Shown in pieces: positions 26,998 to 35,525 of a stretch of DNA of 64,000 nt. The notes below the pieces were generated by a model, which was given only the letters and a program-made list of their open reading frames with translations, ran no database searches and was not told the DNA's origin. How positions within the stretch are numbered: position 1 is the stretch's first letter; each line of letters opens with the position of its first letter. Location of the stretch: assembly GCF_004118155.1 (NCBI RefSeq), contig NZ_SAIQ01000001.1, forward strand, positions 1,054,001-1,118,000, read 5' to 3'. Source of the stretch: Edaphocola flava. GTDB lineage: Bacteria; Bacteroidota; Bacteroidia; Chitinophagales; Chitinophagaceae. A program made the translations under genes and the position numbers.

Positions 26998-28530
26998 TTA
27001 AAGGCGCGGAGCGGCCGCCAGTAATTTTTTGGTATAATCCATCTGCGGATTGCTCATAACCTGATCTGCCAGTCCCTGTTCTATGATTTTACCTTTTTCC
27101 ATAACCATTATACGATCACTGATTGCTTTTACTACATGCAGATCATGGGTTATAAACAGGTAGGTCAACTGATGGTGTTGCTGCAGTTCGCTGAGTAAGG
27201 ACAATATCTGGGTCTGAATGTTGATATCCAGCGCAGCAACCGATTCGTCACAGATGACCAATTGCGGTTGTAATGCCAGTGCGCGGGCTATACATATACG
27301 CTGGCGCTGGCCTCCGGAAAATTCATGGGGATACTTATCAAAAGCATTGGCTGGCAGCTGTACCTGGTCCAGTAATTCGAGTACACTATGTTTCACAGAC
27401 TTATCCACAGGTATATGGTGAACTTTTATCGGTTCTGCAATCGCGGCACCTACTGTAAGCCTCGGATTAAGGCTCGCGTAAGGGTCCTGGAAGATGATCT
27501 GTATATCTTTTCTCAGTTTTGACCATTCATGCTGCGCAATATGGGTAATGTCTTTGCCTTTAAAGAAAATATGCCCGTCTGTAGCTTCCTGCAGCCCTAA
27601 TATACACTTGCTTAAGGTACTTTTTCCACAACCCGATTCACCAACCAGTCCTAAAGTCTCTCCTTTGTTCAATGTAAAACTTACATCATCCACTGCTTTG
27701 AATACCGATGTTGTTTTTCCAAGCCAGTTTTTTTCAGTCGGATAATAGACTTTCAAACTAGCGACCTCAAGTATCGTTTCTGCAAGCGGTTTATCCACAA
27801 TTTCCCTGGTGAATTCAGGTGTCTGCATCTGCTGTACTACTTTTCCTTTTTCGAGGATCAGAAAATCATCTGCTATAAGCTTAGCCAGCGCCAGATCGTG
27901 CGTAATAAACAGCATAGCCATACCGAACTCCTGCTGCAGCTGTTTCATCAGCTCTATAATCTCTTTCTGCACCGTTACATCCAGTGCGGTAGTAGGCTCA
28001 TCGGCAATCAGGACCTGTGGATGATTACACATTGCCATTGCAATCATAACCCTTTGCTTCTGGCCTCCTGATAACTGATGTGGATAACGTCCGTATAAAA
28101 CTGCCGGTTCTGGTAGTTTTACCTTCTGCAACCAGTTAATCGCCTGCTGTTTAGCTTCTGTTGTGGATATTTTCTGGTGTGCCAGTATACACTCCCTTAA
28201 CTGACTGCCTACGGTCTGTATTGGGTTTAGCGCACTCATTGGCTCCTGGAACACCATGCTGATCTTATTGCCCCTTACTTTCTGCCATTCCTTTTCGCTG
28301 AGCTTATTCAGGATCACTTCATCCGTCTCATCCAGCATGATGTAGCCGGTCTGTTGGGTATTTTTCGGTAAAAGGCCCATAATGGCCAGTGAGGTGAGTG
28401 ACTTACCGGAACCAGATGCACCGATGAGTGCCAGTGTCTGAGCTTTGTCGATGTGGAAAGATATGCCCTGTAAAGCATGGAAGGGCTGCGGGCCTTCGAA
28501 CATGATATGGAGATTCTTTACGGTGAGCAT
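26998..28530 (-). CDS. fused double ABC transporter ATP-binding protein (oligopeptide/dipeptide type)
   Basis: 510 residues from the ATG at 28528-28530. A longer frame begins at 28617 but would start upstream of a perfect promoter box, and the canonical start of such ATPases is MLTVKNLHI. It holds two complete ATPase domains. The first has Walker A GASGSGKS, signature LSGGQKQR and Walker B VLIADEPTT; the second has Walker A GESGCGKS, signature FSGGQRQR and Walker B LVICDESVAALD. Each is followed by the OppD/OppF-type C-terminal patch. The arrangement is like YejF or GsiA, energising import of peptides or glutathione. No permease or binding protein is adjacent, so its partners must be elsewhere. 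Confidence 0.95.
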   Translation of the reverse strand: MLTVKNLHIMFEGPQPFHALQGISFHIDKAQTLALIGASGSGKSLTSLAIMGLLPKNTQQTGYIMLDETDEVILNKLSEKEWQKVRGNKISMVFQEPMSALNPIQTVGSQLRECILAHQKISTTEAKQQAINWLQKVKLPEPAVLYGRYPHQLSGGQKQRVMIAMAMCNHPQVLIADEPTTALDVTVQKEIIELMKQLQQEFGMAMLFITHDLALAKLIADDFLILEKGKVVQQMQTPEFTREIVDKPLAETILEVASLKVYYPTEKNWLGKTTSVFKAVDDVSFTLNKGETLGLVGESGCGKSTLSKCILGLQEATDGHIFFKGKDITHIAQHEWSKLRKDIQIIFQDPYASLNPRLTVGAAIAEPIKVHHIPVDKSVKHSVLELLDQVQLPANAFDKYPHEFSGGQRQRICIARALALQPQLVICDESVAALDINIQTQILSLLSELQQHHQLTYLFITHDLHVVKAISDRIMVMEKGKIIEQGLADQVMSNPQMDYTKKLLAAAPRL

Positions 28531-28588
28531 TGTTTCTGGATTATTCTGGCTTTTACGGTTAGACTGTTGATTTCGTTTGTTGTGAGAA

Positions 28589-28617
28589 CAAAAGTAGCCG
28601 TTTATTCCGAAAAACAA
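28589..28617 (-). promoter_or_regulatory. promoter of the double ABC ATPase gene
   Basis: Minus strand: TTG (28615-28617), 18-nt spacer, perfect -7 box TACTTTTG (28589-28596). The start codon follows about 58 nt later. Confidence 0.75.
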
Positions 28618-28701
28618 TGAGCGGCCAATTTTACTATTCCCCTTTACTGTAGTAGTTGATAATATATTTTTTTAAAAAAAATTACTAACTATTATTATGA
28701 C

Positions 28702-29324
28702 TGTGGAAAAGGGGATAACTATACTTTTTCTTTGTATGATTATTGAAATACCAATCTTGTTTGGGGATTATTAACATGTTTAAAACAGGCTGTAAGTATT
28801 GATTTTACTGTATTCTTCTATACTTATTCCACATTGTGGATAAGCCCTGTGTATAACAACTATTCTTTTTGTGAATTGGGATAACCCTGTATTTTTCCCT
28901 TTGATCTGTGTACTATTCTACTATTAAATTAATGTTATTTATAATTTAAAGAAAAGTTAAGGAACTTGTTTAAAGTTATTAGCTAGCCTTCCCACGGGTT
29001 TATCCACTGCTTTGTGTATAAGTATAGAAGAACTAGATGGGTAATCCACATAGATATATCTTTTGAGAGATAATATGTTGTAGTTTTTGAGTTTTATACA
29101 TATTATTATTTAAGGTATTTTGGCTTGAAATCCTTTATAGTATTGTATTTCATCTATATAACTCATCTGTTTATCTATAATTATTATTCTCATTATAATG
29201 AATTATTAATTTACTTACTTTACTTTGTACACGATTTAACCTGGAGTATAGTGCTAAGGAAAATGTGGTTAGTTCTTTTACAAGCATGGCAGACCAGTTA
29301 TCAACATTTAATCTCTGTTGATAA
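28702..29324. other. candidate chromosomal replication origin (oriC) with a DnaA-box cluster
   Basis: The 770 bp between the ABC ATPase and phaC genes hold no credible gene and are very AT-rich. They contain many DnaA-box-like 9-mers (consensus TTATCCACA, looser TTWTNCACA): 28702-28710 (-, TTTTCCACA), 28825-28833 (+, TATTCCACA), 28835-28843 (-, TTATCCACA, perfect), 28848-28856 (-, TTATACACA), 29000-29008 (+, TTATCCACT), 29013-29021 (-, TTATACACA), 29042-29050 (+, TAATCCACA), and an inverted pair TTATCAACA at 29298-29306 (+) and 29316-29324 (-). AT-rich tracts at 28660-28700 and 29170-29220 could be the unwinding element. parS sites 3 kb away support the reading. The dnaA gene is not in the window. 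Confidence 0.78.
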
Positions 29325-29338
29325 CCATTAATAATAAC

Positions 29339-29366
29339 AAAGCCGTACTTATTATAGTACGGCTTT
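29339..29366 (-). terminator. terminator of the phaC transcript
   Basis: AAAGCCGTACT-type stem around a 6-nt AT loop. On the minus strand it follows the phaC stop; it lies at the right edge of the DnaA-box region. Confidence 0.8.
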
Positions 29367-29391
29367 ATTGAAGGTATTAAATAGATATTCT

Positions 29392-30447
29392 TTATTTGGT
29401 TCTTTCCATGATCCATTTGGTTACAGTTGGGGCCAGTTCTTTTTGTGATTTACCACCAACAAATACACCAATATGTCCGCCAGGGAAGGCATATTCGGTT
29501 TTGTCTTTAGTACCAATTTTATCCATTACTGCAAGTGTACTTTTGTTTGGAATGATGGTATCACCAGTAGCATATACATTCAGATAGGGAACTGTCATTT
29601 TCTTCAGATCTACCAGTTCACCTCCCAGGTAGAACTCACCATTGATCAGCTTATTGCCTTTAAACAGATCTTTAATGTATTTGCGGTACATCTCCCCTGC
29701 TATTGCAGGAAGATCAGATTTCCACTTTTCCATTCTCAGGAAGTTAGATACTTTATCTTCATCATCGATGCTGTCCATAATACCTAAGTACTTAGATATA
29801 TTCATAGATGGTTTTAACATCGAAAATGCACTGTCAATCATCTCACCGGGAATAGTGCCTACCGTATCCACCATAGTATCCACATCCAGGTATTCTGCCC
29901 ATTTGTACAGCATGTTTTCACGTGCGCCGAAGTCGAATGGGGCTACATATGTAGTTAAGGTTTTAAGCTTTTGAGGATAACGTGATGCATAGATCATTGA
30001 GTAGGTACCAGCCTGGCATATAGCCATCTTATGGATTTTAGGTACTTTATGCTTCTTACGGATGAAGTCTATGGCATCATTCATATAACCATCGATATAG
30101 TCTTCCATAGTCAGGTATTTATCTGCCTGAGTAGGATAACCCCAGTCCATGATATAAACATCCAGTCCCAGATCTACAAACTTCTTCATTAAGCTTTTAT
30201 CTGGCTGGAGGTCCAGTACATCATGCCGGTTCAGCATGGCGAATGATACAAGTACAGGAATTTTGCATGTAGCAGGTGTATCTCTTAAGTAGTGATAGAT
30301 CTTTACTTTATCTTTCTGAAATACCAATTCTTTAGGTGTAGTAGCTACAGCTACATCATCCATTTTCTGCAGGGTTTCATAACCCTTAAATAATTTTTCT
30401 GTTGTTGAGGAAAGTTCATCAAAAACCTGGGTCGGATTAAAAGTCAT
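29392..30447 (-). CDS. phaC: class III polyhydroxyalkanoate synthase-like protein (PhaC)
   Basis: Polymerises 3-hydroxyacyl-CoA into polyhydroxyalkanoate. At 351 residues it has the length of class III PhaC subunits. The catalytic cysteine is C144 in the lipase-like box AICQAGTYS; the aspartate is D296 (ATGDTIIPN) and the histidine H325 (GGHIGVFVGG), all in the positions expected for the family. VYIMDWGYP at 98-106 is also characteristic. Class III enzymes need a PhaE partner; no PhaE-like gene is nearby, and the gene directly upstream is an unrelated membrane protein. PHA genes are not common in Bacteroidota. Family assignment strong; activity is an inference. Confidence 0.9.
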   Translation of the reverse strand: MTFNPTQVFDELSSTTEKLFKGYETLQKMDDVAVATTPKELVFQKDKVKIYHYLRDTPATCKIPVLVSFAMLNRHDVLDLQPDKSLMKKFVDLGLDVYIMDWGYPTQADKYLTMEDYIDGYMNDAIDFIRKKHKVPKIHKMAICQAGTYSMIYASRYPQKLKTLTTYVAPFDFGARENMLYKWAEYLDVDTMVDTVGTIPGEMIDSAFSMLKPSMNISKYLGIMDSIDDEDKVSNFLRMEKWKSDLPAIAGEMYRKYIKDLFKGNKLINGEFYLGGELVDLKKMTVPYLNVYATGDTIIPNKSTLAVMDKIGTKDKTEYAFPGGHIGVFVGGKSQKELAPTVTKWIMERTK

Positions 30448-30523
30448 AGAACAGCTTTTATAGGGTAATCAAATAGTTTTATTAAAAATAAATGTATGAT
30501 TATATTTTTAATAAAACAAACTA

Positions 30524-31180
30524 TTACCAGTCGTTCTTAATTATCTTTTTATTGCTTTTAATCTGTTCCAGTGCAAAGGTTTCTATATCAGTAACTTCTA
30601 AATTCTGATCAGCCGACAGGTCTAATTGAAATAATTTATTGCCATTTACCTCTATAGTTAATATACGGTGACGTACAATTAATCTCAGTACTTTATCCCA
30701 GCTGATGAATGAGGTACGATAATTAGGAATAGCTATCCCCTCTTCATTAATTGTAATGATACTTGGTTTCTCAGCAGCATTTTCATAATAGAAGGCATAC
30801 ATAATACCTAATATACCAATACCTGAAAATGCTGCGGGTACATACCATGCTTTGTTGATGCAGAACACACATACCGGAAGCAGCATAGCCAATTCTATAA
30901 CCCTTAAGATTGTACTGTTTTTCTTTTCTACAATTCTTTTATTCATACCTATGATCAATGCCAGTAAGACTATACCTGCAGCTATGTAAATGCCTGAAAC
31001 GGATTTATATAGCATAGCATCTGCATCAGGTGCAGCAGCTTTGGTTTGTCCTAATAATGCAATGATCACGAATGAAACTGCTCCCATAATAATCAGTAAG
31101 AATGCGGCCATCAGGTGAGAGAAGGTTACATTCTTTTTATTGATTCCTTTTGTTTGCAGATAGAGCTGGTATGTTGTCAT
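30524..31180 (-). CDS. hypothetical membrane protein with PH-like C-terminal part
   Basis: 218 residues, four membrane helices in the first 130 residues (for example LMAAFLLIIMGAVSFVIIALL and IYIAAGIVLLALIIGM). A cytoplasmic beta-rich domain follows: ITINEEGIAIPNYRTSFISWDKVLRL, then LTIEVNGNKLFQLDL. The strand pattern with an ISW..V motif recalls the small PH-like domains found at the end of some STM3941-type membrane proteins. Function unknown. It lies 21 nt after the arginase-family gene and 76 nt before phaC in the same direction. Confidence 0.72.
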   Translation of the reverse strand: MTTYQLYLQTKGINKKNVTFSHLMAAFLLIIMGAVSFVIIALLGQTKAAAPDADAMLYKSVSGIYIAAGIVLLALIIGMNKRIVEKKNSTILRVIELAMLLPVCVFCINKAWYVPAAFSGIGILGIMYAFYYENAAEKPSIITINEEGIAIPNYRTSFISWDKVLRLIVRHRILTIEVNGNKLFQLDLSADQNLEVTDIETFALEQIKSNKKIIKNDW

Positions 31181-31201
31181 ATATAATAGTATAGTGTTTG
31201 A

Positions 31202-32248
31202 TTAAGATTGAGACATCAGGATGTTGCACATTTTGTACAGTACTCTGGCACCTACCAGTGGATCTATACAATCGTGACTATGTTCTCCGGAGCTGACTTC
31301 ATTCAGATCAAAACCAATGATTTCTTTTTTGCTTTCTTTCAGTTTTTTAAACAGGTAGAATATCTGTTCCACTTCGAATCCGCCCGGAACCGGTGTACCA
31401 GTATTCGGACAAAGTTTAGGATCTAAACCATCTATGTCAAAACTGATATATACCTTTTCTGGAAGGCTGGCAATGATATCATCAACGATTACTTTCCAGG
31501 CTGCTCCTTCATACATTCTTTCTTTTATATCCTTATCAAAGAATGTAGTTACTTTAGGATTGTTATTAATAATCTCCAGCTCTTCATCACAGTAATCTCT
31601 GATACCAACCTGCACCAGCTTACTGATTTCCGGTACTTCCTGTAATACATTATACATGATAGAAGCGTGGGAATATGTAAAGCCTTCGTATGCGATACGG
31701 AGATCAGCATGCGCATCGATTTGCAGTATACCAAAGTCTTTATGTTCTGTAGCCAATCCCTGGATATAGCCTAATGGAGTACTATGGTCTCCACCCAGCA
31801 TAACAACCTTTTTACCTTTCTGCATATAAGAAACGGTAAGGTCTTTAATCCATTGTTTAAACATCTGGCCACCTTCATTTACTTCTGTCAGTTTTTGACA
31901 TAACTGATTGTTGCAGTCGATTGGCGCACCTTCAGATAAGGCGCCAATGATTAGTTCAGAACAAGAGCGTAAGTAATCACTTTTCTTTTTAATGTTCTTA
32001 TCTATCGGCAACATATAATACCCTTTCTTCCAGGTATCAACCCCATCCGGATCGTAAAGATCTATCTGCAAAGAAGCTTCCATAATCTGCTCAGGGCCTC
32101 TGGAAGTACCAGCTCTGTAGCTTACAGTTACCTCCCATGGAGCAGGGATAATGATCAATGAAGAATTGTCTTCTGTAGTAGGCAATCCGAAGATGTTGTT
32201 GTCTTTTAATCCCACTGAGTTTGGATCAAAATTATCAAATACTGACAT
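31202..32248 (-). CDS. arginase/agmatinase family ureohydrolase
   Basis: 348 residues. The binuclear manganese site is complete: GGDHS at 152-156, DAHAD at 178-182 and the later SFDIDGLDP block. The N-terminus has the family PAPWEVTVSYRAGTSRGP segment. Family members hydrolyse agmatine, arginine, guanidinobutyrate or formiminoglutamate; the sequence alone does not fix the substrate, though agmatinase-like is the commonest annotation in Bacteroidota. Its promoter (TACTTTTG at 32274-32281) is close, and the two genes downstream may be read from it. Confidence 0.9.
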   Translation of the reverse strand: MSVFDNFDPNSVGLKDNNIFGLPTTEDNSSLIIIPAPWEVTVSYRAGTSRGPEQIMEASLQIDLYDPDGVDTWKKGYYMLPIDKNIKKKSDYLRSCSELIIGALSEGAPIDCNNQLCQKLTEVNEGGQMFKQWIKDLTVSYMQKGKKVVMLGGDHSTPLGYIQGLATEHKDFGILQIDAHADLRIAYEGFTYSHASIMYNVLQEVPEISKLVQVGIRDYCDEELEIINNNPKVTTFFDKDIKERMYEGAAWKVIVDDIIASLPEKVYISFDIDGLDPKLCPNTGTPVPGGFEVEQIFYLFKKLKESKKEIIGFDLNEVSSGEHSHDCIDPLVGARVLYKMCNILMSQS

Positions 32249-32273
32249 TGTTTATTTTTTTAAAACAGAACCG

Positions 32274-32281
32274 CAAAAGTA
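32274..32281 (-). promoter_or_regulatory. promoter -7 box TACTTTTG of the arginase-family gene
   Basis: Exact TAnnTTTG on the minus strand, 25 nt before the ATG. Confidence 0.6.
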
Positions 32282-32318
32282 CGTATTTTATTGTTAAGCT
32301 AATATAAAATAGATTATA

Positions 32319-32334
32319 TGTTTCACGTGAAACT
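32319..32334. other. parS site 1 (ParB binding)
   Basis: TGTTTCACGTGAAACT matches 15 of 16 bases of the parS consensus TGTTNCACGTGAAACA. ParB binds such palindromes near the origin and hands the chromosome to ParA and SMC. Confidence 0.88.
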
Positions 32335-32387
32335 TTGTACTGTATTAGCTTTCTCTATACACAATGTACTATAGTTTAAACTGATAT

Positions 32388-32403
32388 TGTTCCACGTGAA
32401 ACA
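32388..32403. other. parS site 2
   Basis: TGTTCCACGTGAAACA, a perfect match to the parS consensus. Confidence 0.93.
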
Positions 32404-32425
32404 TTTACTTATGGGAGGTTAATTT

Positions 32426-32441
32426 TGTTTCACGTGGAACA
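32426..32441. other. parS site 3
   Basis: TGTTTCACGTGGAACA, the exact reverse complement of site 2. Confidence 0.93.
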
Positions 32442-32517
32442 ATGTATTGCTACATTATACCCTACTCTTTATATGTGTATATAGATATATTCATTAGGTA
32501 TATAGCTATACTATAAA

Positions 32518-32525
32518 TATCTTTG
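32518..32525 (+). promoter_or_regulatory. mnmG promoter, -7 box TATCTTTG
   Basis: Exact TAnnTTTG, 19 nt before the mnmG ATG and downstream of three parS sites. Confidence 0.65.
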
Positions 32526-32544
32526 CATAAATTAATTTCAAACA

Positions 32545-34422
32545 ATGTTTCCAGAATATGATGTGATAGTAGTAGGTGCAGGACATGCCGGTTGTGAGGC
32601 TGCTGCTGCTGCTGCTAATATGGGTAGTAAAACCTTACTCGTTACCATGAATATGCAGACGATTGCACAGATGAGTTGTAATCCTGCTATGGGTGGTATT
32701 GGTAAAGGACAGATCGTAAGAGAGATAGATGCTTTAGGAGGATATAGTGGTATTGTATCAGATAAGTCTATGATACAGTTTAGAATGTTGAATAAATCAA
32801 AAGGACCTGCTATGTGGAGCCCTCGCTGTCAGAGCGATCGCCATGTGTTTGCAGCTACCTGGAGAGAGATGCTGGAACAAACCCCTAACCTTGATTTTTG
32901 GCAGGATATGGTTAAAGGACTCATTGTTTCACGTGGAACAGTACAAGGTATTGTGACCGGAATGGGTCAGGAAATAAGAGGTAAGGCAGTAGTATTGACC
33001 AATGGTACCTTTCTTAATGGTATCATCCATGTGGGTGAAAAACAGTTTGGAGGAGGCCGTATGGGTGAAGGCGGTGCTACTGGTATTACCGAACAATTGG
33101 TTGGTTTAGGCTTTGAAGCAAGCCGCCTTAAGACCGGTACCCCACCCCGAATAGATGGTAGAAGCCTGGATTATAGTAAAATGATGGTGCAAGAGGGTGA
33201 TGAAGAAGTAGTCGGATTCTCCTATAAAAATGTAGAAAGCATCATTAAAGCCGATCCTTCTAAGCAACGTAATTGCTGGATCACTTATACCAGCCAGGAA
33301 GTACATGATATTCTTAAAACCGGATTTGATAAATCTCCTATGTTCCAGGGTAGAATTCAGGGTACAGGTCCGCGTTATTGTCCGAGTATTGAAGATAAAA
33401 TTAACCGCTTTGCAGATAAAGATAGCCACCAGTTATTTGTAGAACCAGAGGGATGGAATACCGTTGAAATCTATGTAAATGGCTTCAGTACATCCCTGCC
33501 GGAAGAGGTTCAATACAATGCCATTACTAAGGTGCCGGGCTTCGAAAACTGTAAATTCTTCCGTCCGGGTTATGCCATCGAGTATGATTACTTTCCACCA
33601 ACGCAGCTGAAGTTTACACTGGAAACTAAACTGGTACGTAATCTGTTCTTTGCAGGACAGATCAATGGTACTACCGGTTATGAAGAAGCAGCTTGCCAGG
33701 GTCTGATTGCCGGTATCAATGCCAGCAGAAATGCACACGAACTGGAGCCATTCAGCCTGCAAAGAAATGAAGCATATATAGGGGTGCTGATCGATGACCT
33801 GATCAATAAAGGTACCGATGAACCTTATCGTATGTTTACTTCAAGAGCGGAATTCAGAACTTTGCTGAGACAGGACAATGCAGATGTGCGCCTGACACAA
33901 AAAGGTTTTGACCTGGGATTGGCCAAACAGGACAGATTAGATGCGGTGAATGTTAAAAATGATCACGTAGCGCAAATCAGGCAAATATTGGCCGAAATGC
34001 CTATTGAGCCATCAGAAATCAATACTTTCCTGGAAGAAAATGGTCAGACAGCCCTAAAAGAGCGTCAAAAAGTGGCAAAATTGGCTTTAAGGCCCGACAT
34101 TTCGATAGAATTGCTCGCTGCGCACCTACCCCAGCTCCAGGAAAATCTGAAGCCGTTTACAAAACAGGAAATTGAGCAGGCAGAGATCCTTTTGAAGTAT
34201 GGTATCTATATGGAAAAGGAAAAAGAAATGGCGGAAAAAATGAGGTACATGGAAGAACTCATTATTCCGGATCAATTCAATTATGAAAAAGTGCAGGCCA
34301 TCTCTACCGAAGCCAGACAAAAACTTACCAGAATTCGCCCGCATACTTTAGGACAGGCGAGTCGCATCTCCGGAGTAAACCCGAGCGACATCCAGATCCT
34401 GATGGTGCATATGGGAAGATAG
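32545..34422 (+). CDS. mnmG: tRNA uridine-5-carboxymethylaminomethyl modification enzyme MnmG
   Basis: With MnmE it installs the cmnm5 group on U34 of certain tRNAs, using FAD and methylene-tetrahydrofolate. 625 residues, full length. The FAD-binding GAGHAGCEAA is at 11-20; GGIGKGQIVREIDALGG, SCNPAMGG, GTFLNGIIHVGE and TGTPPRIDG are all family landmarks, and NGTTGYEEAACQG is the second FAD motif. A parS site lies inside the coding sequence (32925-32940) and encodes part of LIVSRGTV. mnmG is a classical neighbour of bacterial origins, which fits the DnaA-box cluster 3 kb to the left. Confidence 0.98.
   Translation: MFPEYDVIVVGAGHAGCEAAAAAANMGSKTLLVTMNMQTIAQMSCNPAMGGIGKGQIVREIDALGGYSGIVSDKSMIQFRMLNKSKGPAMWSPRCQSDRHVFAATWREMLEQTPNLDFWQDMVKGLIVSRGTVQGIVTGMGQEIRGKAVVLTNGTFLNGIIHVGEKQFGGGRMGEGGATGITEQLVGLGFEASRLKTGTPPRIDGRSLDYSKMMVQEGDEEVVGFSYKNVESIIKADPSKQRNCWITYTSQEVHDILKTGFDKSPMFQGRIQGTGPRYCPSIEDKINRFADKDSHQLFVEPEGWNTVEIYVNGFSTSLPEEVQYNAITKVPGFENCKFFRPGYAIEYDYFPPTQLKFTLETKLVRNLFFAGQINGTTGYEEAACQGLIAGINASRNAHELEPFSLQRNEAYIGVLIDDLINKGTDEPYRMFTSRAEFRTLLRQDNADVRLTQKGFDLGLAKQDRLDAVNVKNDHVAQIRQILAEMPIEPSEINTFLEENGQTALKERQKVAKLALRPDISIELLAAHLPQLQENLKPFTKQEIEQAEILLKYGIYMEKEKEMAEKMRYMEELIIPDQFNYEKVQAISTEARQKLTRIRPHTLGQASRISGVNPSDIQILMVHMGR
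32925..32940. other. parS site 4, inside mnmG
   Basis: TGTTTCACGTGGAACA, a perfect parS sequence embedded in the mnmG reading frame. Confidence 0.92.
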
Positions 34423-34438
34423 TATTTTATAAAAATGT

Positions 34439-34478
34439 AAAAAGAGTTGGGTATCTAAATACTCAACTCTTTTTTTTG
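34439..34478 (+). terminator. mnmG terminator
   Basis: AAAGAGTTG...CAACTCTTT stem around an AT-rich loop, followed by a run of T. Confidence 0.85.
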
Positions 34479-34515
34479 AAATATATTTACACCTAAAATT
34501 ATAACCCCTGAATCC

Positions 34516-35472
34516 ATGTATAAATATTTACTGTATCTATTTGCATTACTCTTCTCTTCATTCATTTTATCTGCTCAAGAGCAGTATACCGATTTTTCTG
34601 TTAATGGTAAATTTGGTTTGGTTAATGTAATGAACCTGGAAGAATATGTTGCCCCTTCTTATGCAAAGAAAATCCTCTTCTCAGATGATTATCTGGGTTT
34701 TGAAAAAGGTGCTGATCTTGATTTTTATAGTAAAACCACTGGAAAGTTATTTCCGTTTTCTACTGCGGAACAGCATTACCATTTATATGTTAAGACAAGA
34801 GAATATCTGCATATTGCTACAAAAGAGCATAAAAGTGCCCTTTTAGATCAACAATTTAAAATAGCCCATACCTTTCCTTATTTGTATACTTCTATAAATA
34901 ATTTTTTATTCACACCATTTATTATTGCAAAGTCGAAAGAGGGATATGATGTTTATAATACAAATCAATCTTTTAAACTATTGCATAAAAAAATAAAAGC
35001 ATCCGATTATTCCATTATTAAGATATTGGATAAGGAAAAAAGGCTCGATTATTATGCTGTTTTCTATGGAAAGGAAACCGTTGATTTGTATACTGAAGAG
35101 TTCAAATTGCTGAAAAGTATCCGTACACATGCCAATACAGAAATGGAAGCAATTGCCATCCTGAAACCATATTATATGGTAAATGATGAAATAGAAAATT
35201 TTGATCCTCCCAGAGTAGCGGATATCACTGACTGGTATTTAGTAAGGCAGGAGAATGGATATAAGATTTATGAAACACAGCTGTTTTCAAGCTTATATCT
35301 TAAAGTTAAAGACCGGTTTGACGTACAGAATACCTGGTCGGATGAGGTTAAAATATTTGACAAAAGTGCAAAAGAAACCTATGTATTTAAATTGAATGGA
35401 ACAGAGAAAAAAGCCCTGATTCCGATGAAATACCAGCAATTAATGGGTCTGGAAATATTGAAAAAAAACTAA
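34516..35472 (+). CDS. secreted protein with degenerate WG-like repeats
   Basis: 318 residues with a signal peptide (cleaved after ILSAQ). The first strand block, FSVNGKFGLVNVMNLEEYVAP, looks like a WG repeat (K-F-G-L-V-N), and similar aromatic beta units recur (HKSALLDQQFKIAHTFPYLY, EGYDVYNTNQSFKLL), but most repeats have drifted. It may be a distant relative of the WG protein at 21264. No catalytic motif is seen; function unknown. Monocistronic between terminators. Confidence 0.65.
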   Translation: MYKYLLYLFALLFSSFILSAQEQYTDFSVNGKFGLVNVMNLEEYVAPSYAKKILFSDDYLGFEKGADLDFYSKTTGKLFPFSTAEQHYHLYVKTREYLHIATKEHKSALLDQQFKIAHTFPYLYTSINNFLFTPFIIAKSKEGYDVYNTNQSFKLLHKKIKASDYSIIKILDKEKRLDYYAVFYGKETVDLYTEEFKLLKSIRTHANTEMEAIAILKPYYMVNDEIENFDPPRVADITDWYLVRQENGYKIYETQLFSSLYLKVKDRFDVQNTWSDEVKIFDKSAKETYVFKLNGTEKKALIPMKYQQLMGLEILKKN

Positions 35473-35485
35473 GAATTGTAGATAG

Positions 35486-35522
35486 AAAAATGGTTTTCAG
35501 TATATCACTGAAAACCGTTTTT
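35486..35522. terminator. bidirectional terminator
   Basis: AAAA(T/C)GGTTTTCAGT stem with complement, between convergent genes, T-rich at both ends. Confidence 0.85.
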
Positions 35523-35525
35523 GCT

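Noticed and set aside
28711-28719. further GGGATAAC-type 9-mers as DnaA boxes
   Set aside because: They differ from the consensus in two or more of the key CACA bases; only closer matches were counted.
29125-29331. short plus- and minus-strand ORFs in the oriC region
   Set aside because: They are AT-rich, low-complexity frames over DnaA-box and unwinding-type sequence, without promoter or family pattern.
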